A stretch of DNA of 47,955 nucleotides from an uncultured SAR86 cluster bacterium (GTDB lineage Bacteria; Pseudomonadota; Gammaproteobacteria; Magnimaribacterales; D2472). Each line of letters begins with the position of its first letter. Within the stretch, counting starts at the first letter, position 1. The stretch is from NCBI GenBank assembly GCA_902509965.1, contig CABWZP010000007.1, positions 1 to 47,955 of the forward strand, given 5' to 3'. Of the stretch, positions 19,376 through 29,078 are shown piece after piece. Below the pieces are notes generated by a model. The model was not told the origin of the DNA. It made no database searches and saw nothing but the letters and a program-made list of their open reading frames with translations. The position numbers were made by a program, and so were the translations under genes.

Positions 19376-20530
19376 ATGAATAATTCTATTAATACATTAT
19401 ATGATTTTGGTTTTGGTACCCAGATACGAAAAAGTCCATTTTTTGATGCTACCGTTAGATGGGGAGCTCAAGGCTTCTCAACTTATAATCATATGTATAT
19501 ACCACGTGATTTTGGGAATCCCGAAGAAAATTTTTGGAATTTAATAAATCACGCAATTTTGTGTGATGTTGCTGTTGAGAGACAAGTCCAAATAAAAGGT
19601 CCTGATGCATCTAAATTTGTCCAAATGATGTCACCACGCGATTTATCTGAAATGAAGGTCGGTCAGTGTAAATATATAATTTTAGTAAATCAAAATGGCG
19701 GCATTTTAAATGATCCTGTTCTACTGAAAATAGCAGATGATTGTTATTGGTTTTCATTGGCCGATAGTGATATTCTTTTTTGGGCACAAGGGCTTGCTGC
19801 AAATTCAAATTATGATGTTGAAATTACAGAACCTGATGTATCTCCATTGCAGCTTCAAGGACCAAAATCAAGAGATATTATGATTAGACTCTTTGGTGAC
19901 AGCATAAACGACTTGAAATATTTCTGGTTTAAACCATTTAATCTTGGAGACATAAACTTAATAATTTCAAGAACTGGTTGGTCAAGTGAGTTGGGTTATG
20001 AAATATTTCTTCTTGATTCAAATCAAGGTGATGATTTATATGAACTACTTATGTCAACTGGAAAAGAATTTGGATTAAAACCAGGCCATACTTCAACTAT
20101 TCGAAGAATTGAAGGGGCTATGCTTTCTTACCATGCTGATATGGATATTAATACAAACCCTTTTGAGCTTGGTTTAGATAAATATATAGATATAAATAAT
20201 GATTTTAACTTTATTGGTAAAACTGCATTAAAAAAAATTATAGAAACTGGTATTGATAGAAAGCAAGTAGGCTTAGTTATTAATAGCGATCCTCTGGAAG
20301 GTCCAAACACACGTTTTTGGGATATAAAAATTGATGGCTTAAATATCGGCAAAATTACATCAGCAGTATATTCACCTAGATTAAAACAAAATATTGCACT
20401 TGGTTTAATAGCAGTTGACCATGCAAAAATAGGAAATGAGGTTTTTATAGATCAAGGCTCCTATACTTCATCAGCAATTATTATTGAAAAACCCTTTTAT
20501 GATCCCAAAAAAGCTATTACAAAAAGTTGA
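19376..20530 (+). CDS. Aminomethyltransferase (GcvT) family, DMSP demethylase (DmdA)-like
   Basis: GcvT fold motifs (DVAVERQVQIKGPDA, LQLQGPKSRDI, RTGWSSELGYEIF); close to remembered Pelagibacter DmdA in several blocks, not verified. Confidence 0.75.
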   Translation: MNNSINTLYDFGFGTQIRKSPFFDATVRWGAQGFSTYNHMYIPRDFGNPEENFWNLINHAILCDVAVERQVQIKGPDASKFVQMMSPRDLSEMKVGQCKYIILVNQNGGILNDPVLLKIADDCYWFSLADSDILFWAQGLAANSNYDVEITEPDVSPLQLQGPKSRDIMIRLFGDSINDLKYFWFKPFNLGDINLIISRTGWSSELGYEIFLLDSNQGDDLYELLMSTGKEFGLKPGHTSTIRRIEGAMLSYHADMDINTNPFELGLDKYIDINNDFNFIGKTALKKIIETGIDRKQVGLVINSDPLEGPNTRFWDIKIDGLNIGKITSAVYSPRLKQNIALGLIAVDHAKIGNEVFIDQGSYTSSAIIIEKPFYDPKKAITKS

Positions 20531-20583
20531 TAAGACTTTATAAAGCGATATTATTACTTCTTTAAAAAAATTGAATTTAAAAT

Positions 20584-21786
20584 ATGATCAGACTGTCAAA
20601 TAAAAAAATTCTCTTATGTATTACAGGGGGAATTGCTGCATATAAAACTCCTGAACTAACAAGAATATTTAAGAAAAATGGTGCTGATGTTCGAATTATT
20701 ATGACTCAATCAGCAAAAGAGTTTGTTGCACCTTTAAGTTTGCAAGCAGTTTCAGGCAATCAAATACATTATTCACTTCTAGATGAAGAAGCAGAGCTTG
20801 GGATGGGACATATTGAATTAGCTAAATGGGCTGATGTTATTTTGATAGCTCCATGTACCGCTGAATCAATTTCAAGACTAGCTCAAGGTCGAGCTAATGA
20901 CTTGATGAGTGCTGTAATATTGGCCTCAGATGCTGACTTATTTATAGCTCCAGCAATGAACGTTAAGATGTGGAATGATAAAGTTACACAGAAAAATGTT
21001 AAAACACTTTCTTTAAAAAATATTAACTTTATTGGTCCAGATAGTGGAGAGCAAGCATGTGGTGATATCGGGGATGGGAGAATGTCTCAACCTGATGACA
21101 TTGCCATGACGATTGCGAAATCATTTTCATCTTCTTTTTTACAAGGAAAAAAAATACTTATTACAGCTGGACCGACACAAGAAGCAATTGATCCTGTTAG
21201 ATATTTAAGTAACAACAGTTCAGGAAAAATGGGCTATGCGTTAGCAGAAGCTGCATATCTTGCAGGTGCAAATGTTCAATTGGTTAGCGGCCCTGTTAGT
21301 ATCAAAAAGTTTGATGGAGTAAACCTATACAAAGTTAAAACAGCAGACGAAATGTTAAAAATTATAAAAACACTTATAAATGATGATGACATAGATATTT
21401 TTATTGGTTGTGCAGCGGTTGCTGATTTTAAGCCTGTTGATTATAAAAACTCTAAAATTAAAAAAACAGATGATACAGAAATATCGATATTGCTTACGAA
21501 AAATCCAGATATTTTAAAATATGCAGCAGACAATATGACTGATAAAATTGTTATTGGTTTTAGTGCTGAAACTGATAATATTATTGAAAATGCCAAATTA
21601 AAATTAAAAAGTAAGAAACTAGACATGATTATTTGTAATGACGTTTCAAACTCTGAAATTGGTTTTGATTCAGATGATAATGAAGTCTACTTGATTACTA
21701 ATGATACTGAACAATTGCTAGCTAAAACTTCAAAAATTAAGATTGCAAAAAAAATATTACAAAATATTCAACCATTAATTAACTAA
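20584..21786 (+). CDS. coaBC: Bifunctional phosphopantothenoylcysteine decarboxylase / phosphopantothenate-cysteine ligase
   Basis: LCITGGIAAYKTPEL, APAMNVKMW, ACGDIGDGRM, ITAGPTQEAIDPVRYLSNNSSGKMGYA. Confidence 0.97.
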   Translation: MIRLSNKKILLCITGGIAAYKTPELTRIFKKNGADVRIIMTQSAKEFVAPLSLQAVSGNQIHYSLLDEEAELGMGHIELAKWADVILIAPCTAESISRLAQGRANDLMSAVILASDADLFIAPAMNVKMWNDKVTQKNVKTLSLKNINFIGPDSGEQACGDIGDGRMSQPDDIAMTIAKSFSSSFLQGKKILITAGPTQEAIDPVRYLSNNSSGKMGYALAEAAYLAGANVQLVSGPVSIKKFDGVNLYKVKTADEMLKIIKTLINDDDIDIFIGCAAVADFKPVDYKNSKIKKTDDTEISILLTKNPDILKYAADNMTDKIVIGFSAETDNIIENAKLKLKSKKLDMIICNDVSNSEIGFDSDDNEVYLITNDTEQLLAKTSKIKIAKKILQNIQPLIN

Positions 21787-21788
21787 GT

Positions 21789-22604
21789 ATGTCATCTCAA
21801 AATAACTCACCTCTAACTACTATAGCTTCTTTAAGCAAGTTAAAAGATAAATCTAAAAAATTTACATGTTTAACAGCATATGAATCAACAATGGCATCAA
21901 TTATTAGCAAAGCAGGTGTTGATGTTATTTTAGTTGGTGATAGTTTAGGAATGGTTATCCAAGGTCATGACAGTACTCTGCCTGTAACTATGGATCAATT
22001 AATTTATCACCTCGAATGTGTAGTTAAGGGTAATAAAAGTTCACACATTATGGCTGATATGCCATTCATGAGTTATGCAACTGATGATCTTGGTTTTGAA
22101 AATGCTACAAGATTGATGCAAAGTGGAGCTCATTCAATAAAGATAGAAGGTGGAGAATGGATATGTAATATGGCCAATACTTTGGCTGAGCGAGGTATTC
22201 CTGTTTGCGCTCATATAGGTTTAACCCCTCAAGCAATAAATAGAATAGGTGGTTATTTTGTTCAAGGTAGAGACACTGAAAAACATGACTTAATGATAGC
22301 TGAGGCTAAAGCGCTAGAAAATGCCGGTGCTGCAATGCTTCTTCTTGAATGTGTTCCTGATCAATTAGCTGAAACAATCACTAATGAATTACAAATACCA
22401 GTAATAGGTATCGGTGCTGGTTCAAAAACTGACGGTCAAATTATGGTTATACATGATTTGCTTGGCATCTCATGTCTAGAAAAACCTCCAAAATTTGTTA
22501 AAGATTTTATGAGTGATGCCAACTCTATTCAAGAAGCAATTGAGTTATATAACACATCCGTTAAATCTGGAACCTTTCCTGCAAAGGAACATACTTTTTT
22601 TTAG
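21789..22604 (+). CDS. panB: 3-methyl-2-oxobutanoate hydroxymethyltransferase
   Basis: TCLTAYESTMA, DVILVGDSLGMVIQGHDSTLPVT, CAHIGLTPQ, IGIGAGSKTDGQIMVIHDLLG. Confidence 0.98.
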   Translation: MSSQNNSPLTTIASLSKLKDKSKKFTCLTAYESTMASIISKAGVDVILVGDSLGMVIQGHDSTLPVTMDQLIYHLECVVKGNKSSHIMADMPFMSYATDDLGFENATRLMQSGAHSIKIEGGEWICNMANTLAERGIPVCAHIGLTPQAINRIGGYFVQGRDTEKHDLMIAEAKALENAGAAMLLLECVPDQLAETITNELQIPVIGIGAGSKTDGQIMVIHDLLGISCLEKPPKFVKDFMSDANSIQEAIELYNTSVKSGTFPAKEHTFF

Positions 22605-22606
22605 GT

Positions 22607-23416
22607 TTGATACAAGTTACATCATCTGATTATAATTTTTCAAAGCATAGAGATATTGCTTTTGTCCCAACAATGGGAAATTTACATGAAGGACATTTAA
22701 ACTTAATTAAAGAGGCAAAATTAAGATCATGTTTTGTTGTTGTCTCTATATTTATAAACCCTCTACAGTTTAATGATGCTAATGATCTTAATAATTACCC
22801 TAAATCAATTGATACAGACATTAAGCTTTTAGAAATAGCTGGTTGTGATCTAGTTTTTTTACCTGATGAATCAATTTTACATGACATAGATTCTATAAAA
22901 GCATCAGACCAGTCTAATATCTTGTGTGGAAAATCTAGACCAGGTCACTTTGATGGCGTGTTAACCATAGTAAATAGGTTATTTAATATTATTAATCCAA
23001 AAATTGCTTTTTTTGGATTGAAAGATTACCAACAATTTATTCTTATTAAAAATTATGCATTTGAGCATTTCTCAGATTTACTTATCATAGGAGTTCCAAC
23101 CTCAAGAAATATTGCCGGTTTAGCATTGTCATCTCGTAATAATTTATTAAGCGCAGAGGAATTGAGCCTTGCTTCTAATATTTATAAAGAGTTATATAAA
23201 ATAAAAACAAATTTCTCTTTAAATAACGTAGATTTACTTGCAAATGTAGCAAAACAAAACTTAACCATGCTTGGTTTTAATGTTGATTATCTAGATTATC
23301 TTGATGCTTTTACATTGAATGAAGTAAATTCTTCAACATCTACTATCATTATTGCAATAGCTGTATATCTTGGTGAGATAAGATTAATTGACAATATTTT
23401 AGTTAATGAAATTTAA
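22607..23416 (+). CDS. panC: Pantoate-beta-alanine ligase
   Basis: FVPTMGNLHEGHLNLI, FINPLQF, RPGHFDGVLTIVNRLFNII, FFGLKDYQQ, ALSSRNNLL; TTG start. Confidence 0.97.
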   Translation: MIQVTSSDYNFSKHRDIAFVPTMGNLHEGHLNLIKEAKLRSCFVVVSIFINPLQFNDANDLNNYPKSIDTDIKLLEIAGCDLVFLPDESILHDIDSIKASDQSNILCGKSRPGHFDGVLTIVNRLFNIINPKIAFFGLKDYQQFILIKNYAFEHFSDLLIIGVPTSRNIAGLALSSRNNLLSAEELSLASNIYKELYKIKTNFSLNNVDLLANVAKQNLTMLGFNVDYLDYLDAFTLNEVNSSTSTIIIAIAVYLGEIRLIDNILVNEI

Positions 23417-23464
23417 GCAAAATTTGAGTTTAAGCAGCAATTAATTCATAATTCTTTTTTTATT

Positions 23465-23854
23465 ATGAAACAGACTTTTTTAAGCGCTAAATTACATCGT
23501 GTAAATGTAACTCAAGTTGAGTTAGATTATGAGGGTTCTTGTGCTGTTGACTCTAATTTTCTAGAAGCCTCAGGTATGCATGAGTATCAAAAAGTAGATA
23601 TTTATAACGTTACCAATGGTGAAAGATTTTCAACTTATTTAATCCTAGCTGAAAAAAATTCAAAAACTATATCTGTGAATGGTGCTGCTGCTCATAAAGT
23701 ATCACTTAATGATGTATTAATCATTTGCACCTATACCTCTCTAGAATTAAATGAGATTGCTTTACATAAGCCAACTCTCGTATATTTTGATGGTGAAAAT
23801 AATATTACTGACATAAAAAATTCTATTCCTGAGCAAAAACTTCATTCTATTTAA
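23465..23854 (+). CDS. panD: Aspartate 1-decarboxylase
   Basis: KLHRVNVTQVELDYEGSCAVD (GS pyruvoyl self-cleavage site), INGAAAHK-like SVNGAAAHKVSLND. Confidence 0.95.
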   Translation: MKQTFLSAKLHRVNVTQVELDYEGSCAVDSNFLEASGMHEYQKVDIYNVTNGERFSTYLILAEKNSKTISVNGAAAHKVSLNDVLIICTYTSLELNEIALHKPTLVYFDGENNITDIKNSIPEQKLHSI

Positions 23855-23888
23855 AAAAATACATTTCGAATTCAAATCTTTAGCAATA

Positions 23889-24851
23889 TTGATTCTTTTT
23901 TTATTTATTAATAATACTATTTCAGAAGAACTCTTCAAAAATAACCATAATGTTCATAATGACGATACTACGTTTAAAGATTTTTTAGCATGGAGATTTA
24001 AAGGTGATAGACCTGATAGAGTTTCCATAGAAATAAGCGATGAATTTAATAATGCAAAGAGTTTGCCTGAAAATTCATATGCAGTTTGGATAGGTCATGC
24101 AAGCTTTCTAATTCATAACAAAAACATTAATATACTTACTGACCCTATTTTTTCAAAAAGGGCATCTCCGTTCTCCTTTATGGGCCCAAAACGCCTAATC
24201 CCACCAGGAATTAATATTGATAAGCTTCCACCTATAGATGTTGTGACTATAAGCCATGCTCATTATGATCATCTTGATTTGCCATCATTAAAAAAACTAT
24301 ACAAAAAAAATAAAGATACGTTATTTCTTGTTCCAATGAATCTTGGAAAATTACTAAAATCTTCTGGTGTCAAGAATGTCGTTGAAATGAATTGGTGGGA
24401 CACAATAACTATAAAGGAATCTCTTATTACTTTTGTACCGGTCCATCATTGGTCATCAAGAACACCTTTCGATAAAAATGAGACTCTTTGGGGAGGGTGG
24501 TGGTTTGAAACCAATTCAAGTAAATTATTGCACTTAGGTGACACAGGTTATACCTATGATTTTGTAACTATTCACAAGGAACTTGGTTCTCCTGATTTTG
24601 CTTTCATACCTATTGGTGCATATGAGCCTAGATCTCTTATGAAAGACAGTCATCTAAATCCAGAAGAATCTATTCAAGCAGCAATTGATCTGAAAACAAA
24701 TAAGGCTATTGGGATGCATTGGGGAACTTTTATGTTGACTGACGAGCCAGTTCTGGATCCACCTATCCGTTTAAATAAAGAATTAGAAAGACTTAATCTT
24801 GAAAATCTCTTTCTTATACCAAAACCTGGTGAGATTATTTCTCTGGAGTAA
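23889..24851 (+). CDS. MBL-fold metallohydrolase (NAPE-PLD/UlaG-like)
   Basis: WIGHASFLIH, ISHAHYDHLDLPSLK, LHLGDTGYTYDF, GMHWGTFML. The TTG start is the first canonical codon; the frame stays open upstream. Confidence 0.9.
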   Translation: MILFLFINNTISEELFKNNHNVHNDDTTFKDFLAWRFKGDRPDRVSIEISDEFNNAKSLPENSYAVWIGHASFLIHNKNINILTDPIFSKRASPFSFMGPKRLIPPGINIDKLPPIDVVTISHAHYDHLDLPSLKKLYKKNKDTLFLVPMNLGKLLKSSGVKNVVEMNWWDTITIKESLITFVPVHHWSSRTPFDKNETLWGGWWFETNSSKLLHLGDTGYTYDFVTIHKELGSPDFAFIPIGAYEPRSLMKDSHLNPEESIQAAIDLKTNKAIGMHWGTFMLTDEPVLDPPIRLNKELERLNLENLFLIPKPGEIISLE

Positions 24852-26193
24852 AACTTACTGGCATTTCTTGAATTGCATGTACAAAATTATTAGGGGCAAC
24901 TTTCCAGTCACCATCCATGTGCATATCAGGGAATCTTGTAAGGATTTGCTTATAAACCTCTTTTAACTGCATCAAAGCCACAGGTTTGCCAATACAGGTA
25001 TGTCTACCCATACCAAATGCTAAATGTTTTACAGCATTTTCACGCTCAATATCAAAGTTATTTGGATTTGGAAAAACTGCAGGATCTCTATTTGCAGCTC
25101 CATACCACATAATAACTTTTTCACCTTTACCTAATTTTTGATTACCTAAAGTAGTCTCACAAGTTGTTGTTCTTCTCATATGAATAACAGGAGAAACCAT
25201 ACGGATAGTCTCTTGCGCAAAATTAGGCAGAAGATCTAAATTATCTAACAACTTTTTCTTCTGATCAGGAAATTCAGTAAGTAGTTTTATGGCACCACTT
25301 ATAGAATTCCTGGTAGTATCATTACCAGCAAATATAATAAGTAACCAAGATCCGTCCAGGTATTCTTGACTTAATTTAGCTCCATCTAATTCAGCATTAG
25401 CTATAGCTGATAGAAGATCATTCTGAGGATTTTTACGTTTTTCTTGGAGTATATGTTTACCGTAATCAAACATTTCTTGCACCATATTTTCAAAAAGCTC
25501 TATCATTGATGGATCAACCTCCATATCTTCTTGATTGCCTGTTTGTTGTTTTAAATTCTCGGCACTTAAATATTGAGCTAATTCAAGAAACTCCATCCAT
25601 GTTGCAAGTTTATGTCTATCCTCTTCTGGAATTCCTAAAACTTCAGATAGGGTAAAAATTGGAATTTGTTGAGATAAATCTTTAACAAGATTTGATTTAC
25701 CAACTTTGGATATTGCATCTAGCAAGTCTTTAACTTTAATTTCAACTTTTTTATGAAGATCATCTACATATCCAGGTTTGAAAAAAGGCATATGCTCTCT
25801 TCTTAAATCTAGATGAAAAGACCCATCTAAATTCAACATATGATCAATAGAAGTCTGCCATAATTTTGGATGTCTAGTTTCAGGATTACCTAATGTAATT
25901 AAATTACCTGTAGCTGCTTGAGATGAGAATATCTTTGGATTTGATGAAACTTCCATAATATCCTTATATGAAGTCAACATCCAAGCACCAGGTTCTATAT
26001 CCCAGTCAGGAGGATTTTGAAAATATATAGGACTATTCTTTCTTAGATCAGCATAGGCTTCAAAAGGTTGGCCATTGGTGAACTGATGGATATCATAAAG
26101 ATCAATAGGACTCTTATATGAATAATATGGATCATATTGGTTACTCTTTATAATTGTATTAAGAGCAGTTTCACTAATTGGCGGATATGACAT
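24835..26193 (-). CDS. Cytochrome P450
   Basis: Heme-binding FGMGRHTCIG; I-helix FAGNDTTR; ExxR region ETIRM. Confidence 0.97.
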   Translation of the reverse strand: MSYPPISETALNTIIKSNQYDPYYSYKSPIDLYDIHQFTNGQPFEAYADLRKNSPIYFQNPPDWDIEPGAWMLTSYKDIMEVSSNPKIFSSQAATGNLITLGNPETRHPKLWQTSIDHMLNLDGSFHLDLRREHMPFFKPGYVDDLHKKVEIKVKDLLDAISKVGKSNLVKDLSQQIPIFTLSEVLGIPEEDRHKLATWMEFLELAQYLSAENLKQQTGNQEDMEVDPSMIELFENMVQEMFDYGKHILQEKRKNPQNDLLSAIANAELDGAKLSQEYLDGSWLLIIFAGNDTTRNSISGAIKLLTEFPDQKKKLLDNLDLLPNFAQETIRMVSPVIHMRRTTTCETTLGNQKLGKGEKVIMWYGAANRDPAVFPNPNNFDIERENAVKHLAFGMGRHTCIGKPVALMQLKEVYKQILTRFPDMHMDGDWKVAPNNFVHAIQEMPVSFTPEK

Positions 26194-26198
26194 TTATA

Positions 26199-28937
26199 TT
26201 AGTTTTTAATTATTTCAAGAAGGCCAATATTTAATTCTCTAATTGGATCTTCAATTTCATTTAAATCACCAACAATTACCCATGTCCATTTATTAGTATC
26301 AAGATACTTTGATGTGGCTGATTGAACGTCCTCAAGTTTTATAGAGTTTCTTTTATCAGCAATCGTATCTAGATAATCATAGTCTCTATTGTATTTAACG
26401 ATATCTTCTATACCACCTAACAGGGCACTCAATGTTTCGTATTGACCAGGCAAACGAAGCGTTCTAGCATTTTTAATTTTTGACAATTCATCTGAATTTA
26501 TTGGTGAGCTATTTATATACTCATCATATTCTCGCAGTATTTCTAAGATAGCTGGTGCAGTCTTGTCTGTTTGAACAGGAGCTGTCATTCTCATTAGTCT
26601 TTGCCCTTGTGAGTAGCCCGTAGATGTTCTGACACCATATGACCAACTCTTATCTTCTCTTAGATTCATATTTAATCTTGATGTAAAACTTCCTGCAATT
26701 GCATAATTCATGTAGTCAATCAAAATATCATCATTTGAATTGGTTGGAGGCAATAATTGCGCTGCAAGGATATATGATTGAATCGCTCCTGGTTTATCTA
26801 TTAAGAAAACTCTTGGTGAAGTCTGGTCTTCTACGTCAAATAAATTAACTTTTATTGTTGATTTATTAGAAGATTTCCAATTTGAGAATTTTTTATTAAG
26901 TAAATTTGTAGCATCAGCTAAGCTAATATCACCAGTTACAATAAAAGTTGCATCATTTGGATTAGTAATTTTTGCATACATAGCTTGAAGATCTTCTCTT
27001 GTAAATGTTTCAACAGTATTTTTGGTCCCAGAACTGGATGCTTTTGCATAAGGGTGTCCTGATCCATAAACTAATGTTCTTATTTCTCTATTAGCCATAG
27101 ATGCAGGACTATTAAGTTCTTGATCGATACCAGCTAACCAACGTTTTTTCACTTTATCTAATTCTACTTGCGGAAAAATAGGATTAAGCAATCCTTCCTT
27201 AAATAAATCCAATGTCTTTTCTAGATTTACTTTCAACGAGGACATTGATGCATAGGTGGTGTCTATAGATGATCCAAATCCAATCCCTGATCCTAAACTT
27301 TCTTGCATTTCAGCAAATTCTAAAGAGTTGTACTTTTTAGTTCCTTCATCAACCATACTCATTGTAAAGTTAACAAGACCCAGCTCATCTTCAGACTCAA
27401 CTGCATAACCATTATTAAAAACTATCTCTAATTGCACTAGAGGCAGATCATTACGTTCAGCTAAAACTAGTTTTGATCCATTATTAAGAACAGCACTTTG
27501 AATTTTCGGGAATGAATAAGATAACTTTTCTGTTGGATATGGAATACCTTTAGATCTATCAATTGTTGATTCAACAACAGATGTCTTTGCTGCAGGTACT
27601 ATTGTTAAAACATAATCACCAGAGCTAAGCCATTTGTTAGAAGCTGCCTTTACTTCATTTGCAGAAGTATCTAAATACATTTCTAATATCTTTCTAAAAG
27701 CTCCTGCATCACCATATAGCGTCTGATATGTTGCTAAAATATCAGATTTACCACCAAATCCACCAATTCTTTGAAGTCCATTAGTTAATCCTGCAATTGT
27801 TGATGTTTTGGTATTTTTTAATAGCTTACTATTCGGGCCTGTTTTGAGATATTTTTCTAAAGTAGCATCAATAACACTCTCTACCTCCTTCACATCTTGT
27901 TCAGGCGCTACGGTTGCAGAGATTATAAAAAGACCTGCTATTTCTCTACCATAATAAAAAGCAGAAACACCAGTCGCCAATCCTGTCTTATAAACAAGTT
28001 CTTGATATAGAGGACTATTTTTACTTCCTGCTAAAGTAGAAGAGGCTAAATCTAATGCCTGAGCTTCGGCTGTTCCATCTTCTGGAACATTCCAAACCTT
28101 ATAAATTCTAGTTTGAGGAACATTATCTTCCATAACTTCTCTTGTTTGTTCTGTTCTTTTAGCAATCCATTTTTTTGGTTTTGTTAGCGGAGGGCCAGGC
28201 TGAATATCACCAAAATATTCTTGAACTTTTATTTTTGCTGTTTCTAGATCTATATCACCAGCTAAAGCTATAACCGCATTAGTAGGCCCATAATATGTTT
28301 CAAACCATTCCTTAACATCATCAAGAGTTGCAGCGTTAAGATCAGCCATTGAGCCTATTACAGACCATGAGTACGGGTGACCTTCAGGAAAGGCTGCTTT
28401 TCCGATTGCATTAAAAACCTGACCATATGGTTGATTTTCACCCTGTCTTTTTTCATTTTGAACAACACCTCTTTGTTCATCTAGCTTTTCTTGATCTATA
28501 ACATTAAGAATATGTCCCATTCTTTCTGATTCCATCCACAAAGCTAAATCTAGTGCATTGGTAGGTACATTTTGAAAATAGTTAGTTCTATCATTATTCG
28601 TAGTTCCATTTTGATCAGTAGCGCCTATCTTCTCAAAAGGTTCAAAATATTCAGCATTATAGTTTTCAGTTCCATTAAACATTAAATGTTCAAATAAATG
28701 AGCAAATCCAGTTTTACCAACCTTTTCATTTTTTGAACCTACGTGATACCAAACATTTACAGCCACCATAGGTACCTTACGATCTTCATGAACCACAACT
28801 GTTAATCCATTACTAAGAGTAAAGGTGTCATATTCAATATCTGGAACATTTAACTCAGTTTGCCCATATGCTAATGAAGCGGTTGTAGATAAAGTAATCA
28901 ATGCAAGTAAGATATTTTTTGTATTTGCTATTTTCAT
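26199..28937 (-). CDS. M16 (pitrilysin-like) zinc peptidase, duplicated domains, exported
   Basis: HxxEH: FAHLFEHLMFNGTENYN; signal peptide; 912 aa. Confidence 0.95.
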   Translation of the reverse strand: MKIANTKNILLALITLSTTASLAYGQTELNVPDIEYDTFTLSNGLTVVVHEDRKVPMVAVNVWYHVGSKNEKVGKTGFAHLFEHLMFNGTENYNAEYFEPFEKIGATDQNGTTNNDRTNYFQNVPTNALDLALWMESERMGHILNVIDQEKLDEQRGVVQNEKRQGENQPYGQVFNAIGKAAFPEGHPYSWSVIGSMADLNAATLDDVKEWFETYYGPTNAVIALAGDIDLETAKIKVQEYFGDIQPGPPLTKPKKWIAKRTEQTREVMEDNVPQTRIYKVWNVPEDGTAEAQALDLASSTLAGSKNSPLYQELVYKTGLATGVSAFYYGREIAGLFIISATVAPEQDVKEVESVIDATLEKYLKTGPNSKLLKNTKTSTIAGLTNGLQRIGGFGGKSDILATYQTLYGDAGAFRKILEMYLDTSANEVKAASNKWLSSGDYVLTIVPAAKTSVVESTIDRSKGIPYPTEKLSYSFPKIQSAVLNNGSKLVLAERNDLPLVQLEIVFNNGYAVESEDELGLVNFTMSMVDEGTKKYNSLEFAEMQESLGSGIGFGSSIDTTYASMSSLKVNLEKTLDLFKEGLLNPIFPQVELDKVKKRWLAGIDQELNSPASMANREIRTLVYGSGHPYAKASSSGTKNTVETFTREDLQAMYAKITNPNDATFIVTGDISLADATNLLNKKFSNWKSSNKSTIKVNLFDVEDQTSPRVFLIDKPGAIQSYILAAQLLPPTNSNDDILIDYMNYAIAGSFTSRLNMNLREDKSWSYGVRTSTGYSQGQRLMRMTAPVQTDKTAPAILEILREYDEYINSSPINSDELSKIKNARTLRLPGQYETLSALLGGIEDIVKYNRDYDYLDTIADKRNSIKLEDVQSATSKYLDTNKWTWVIVGDLNEIEDPIRELNIGLLEIIKN

Positions 28938-29078
28938 AGTTGCTCCTAATTAATAATTTTTTAAGACATAGTCACTAATAAGAATTATTAGAACGCTTAA
29001 TTTGATTACCTATTTAATCTTATAATTATATAGAATGCAAAGTAGAATTGAGTTACTTTTATATAAGAGATAATATTT

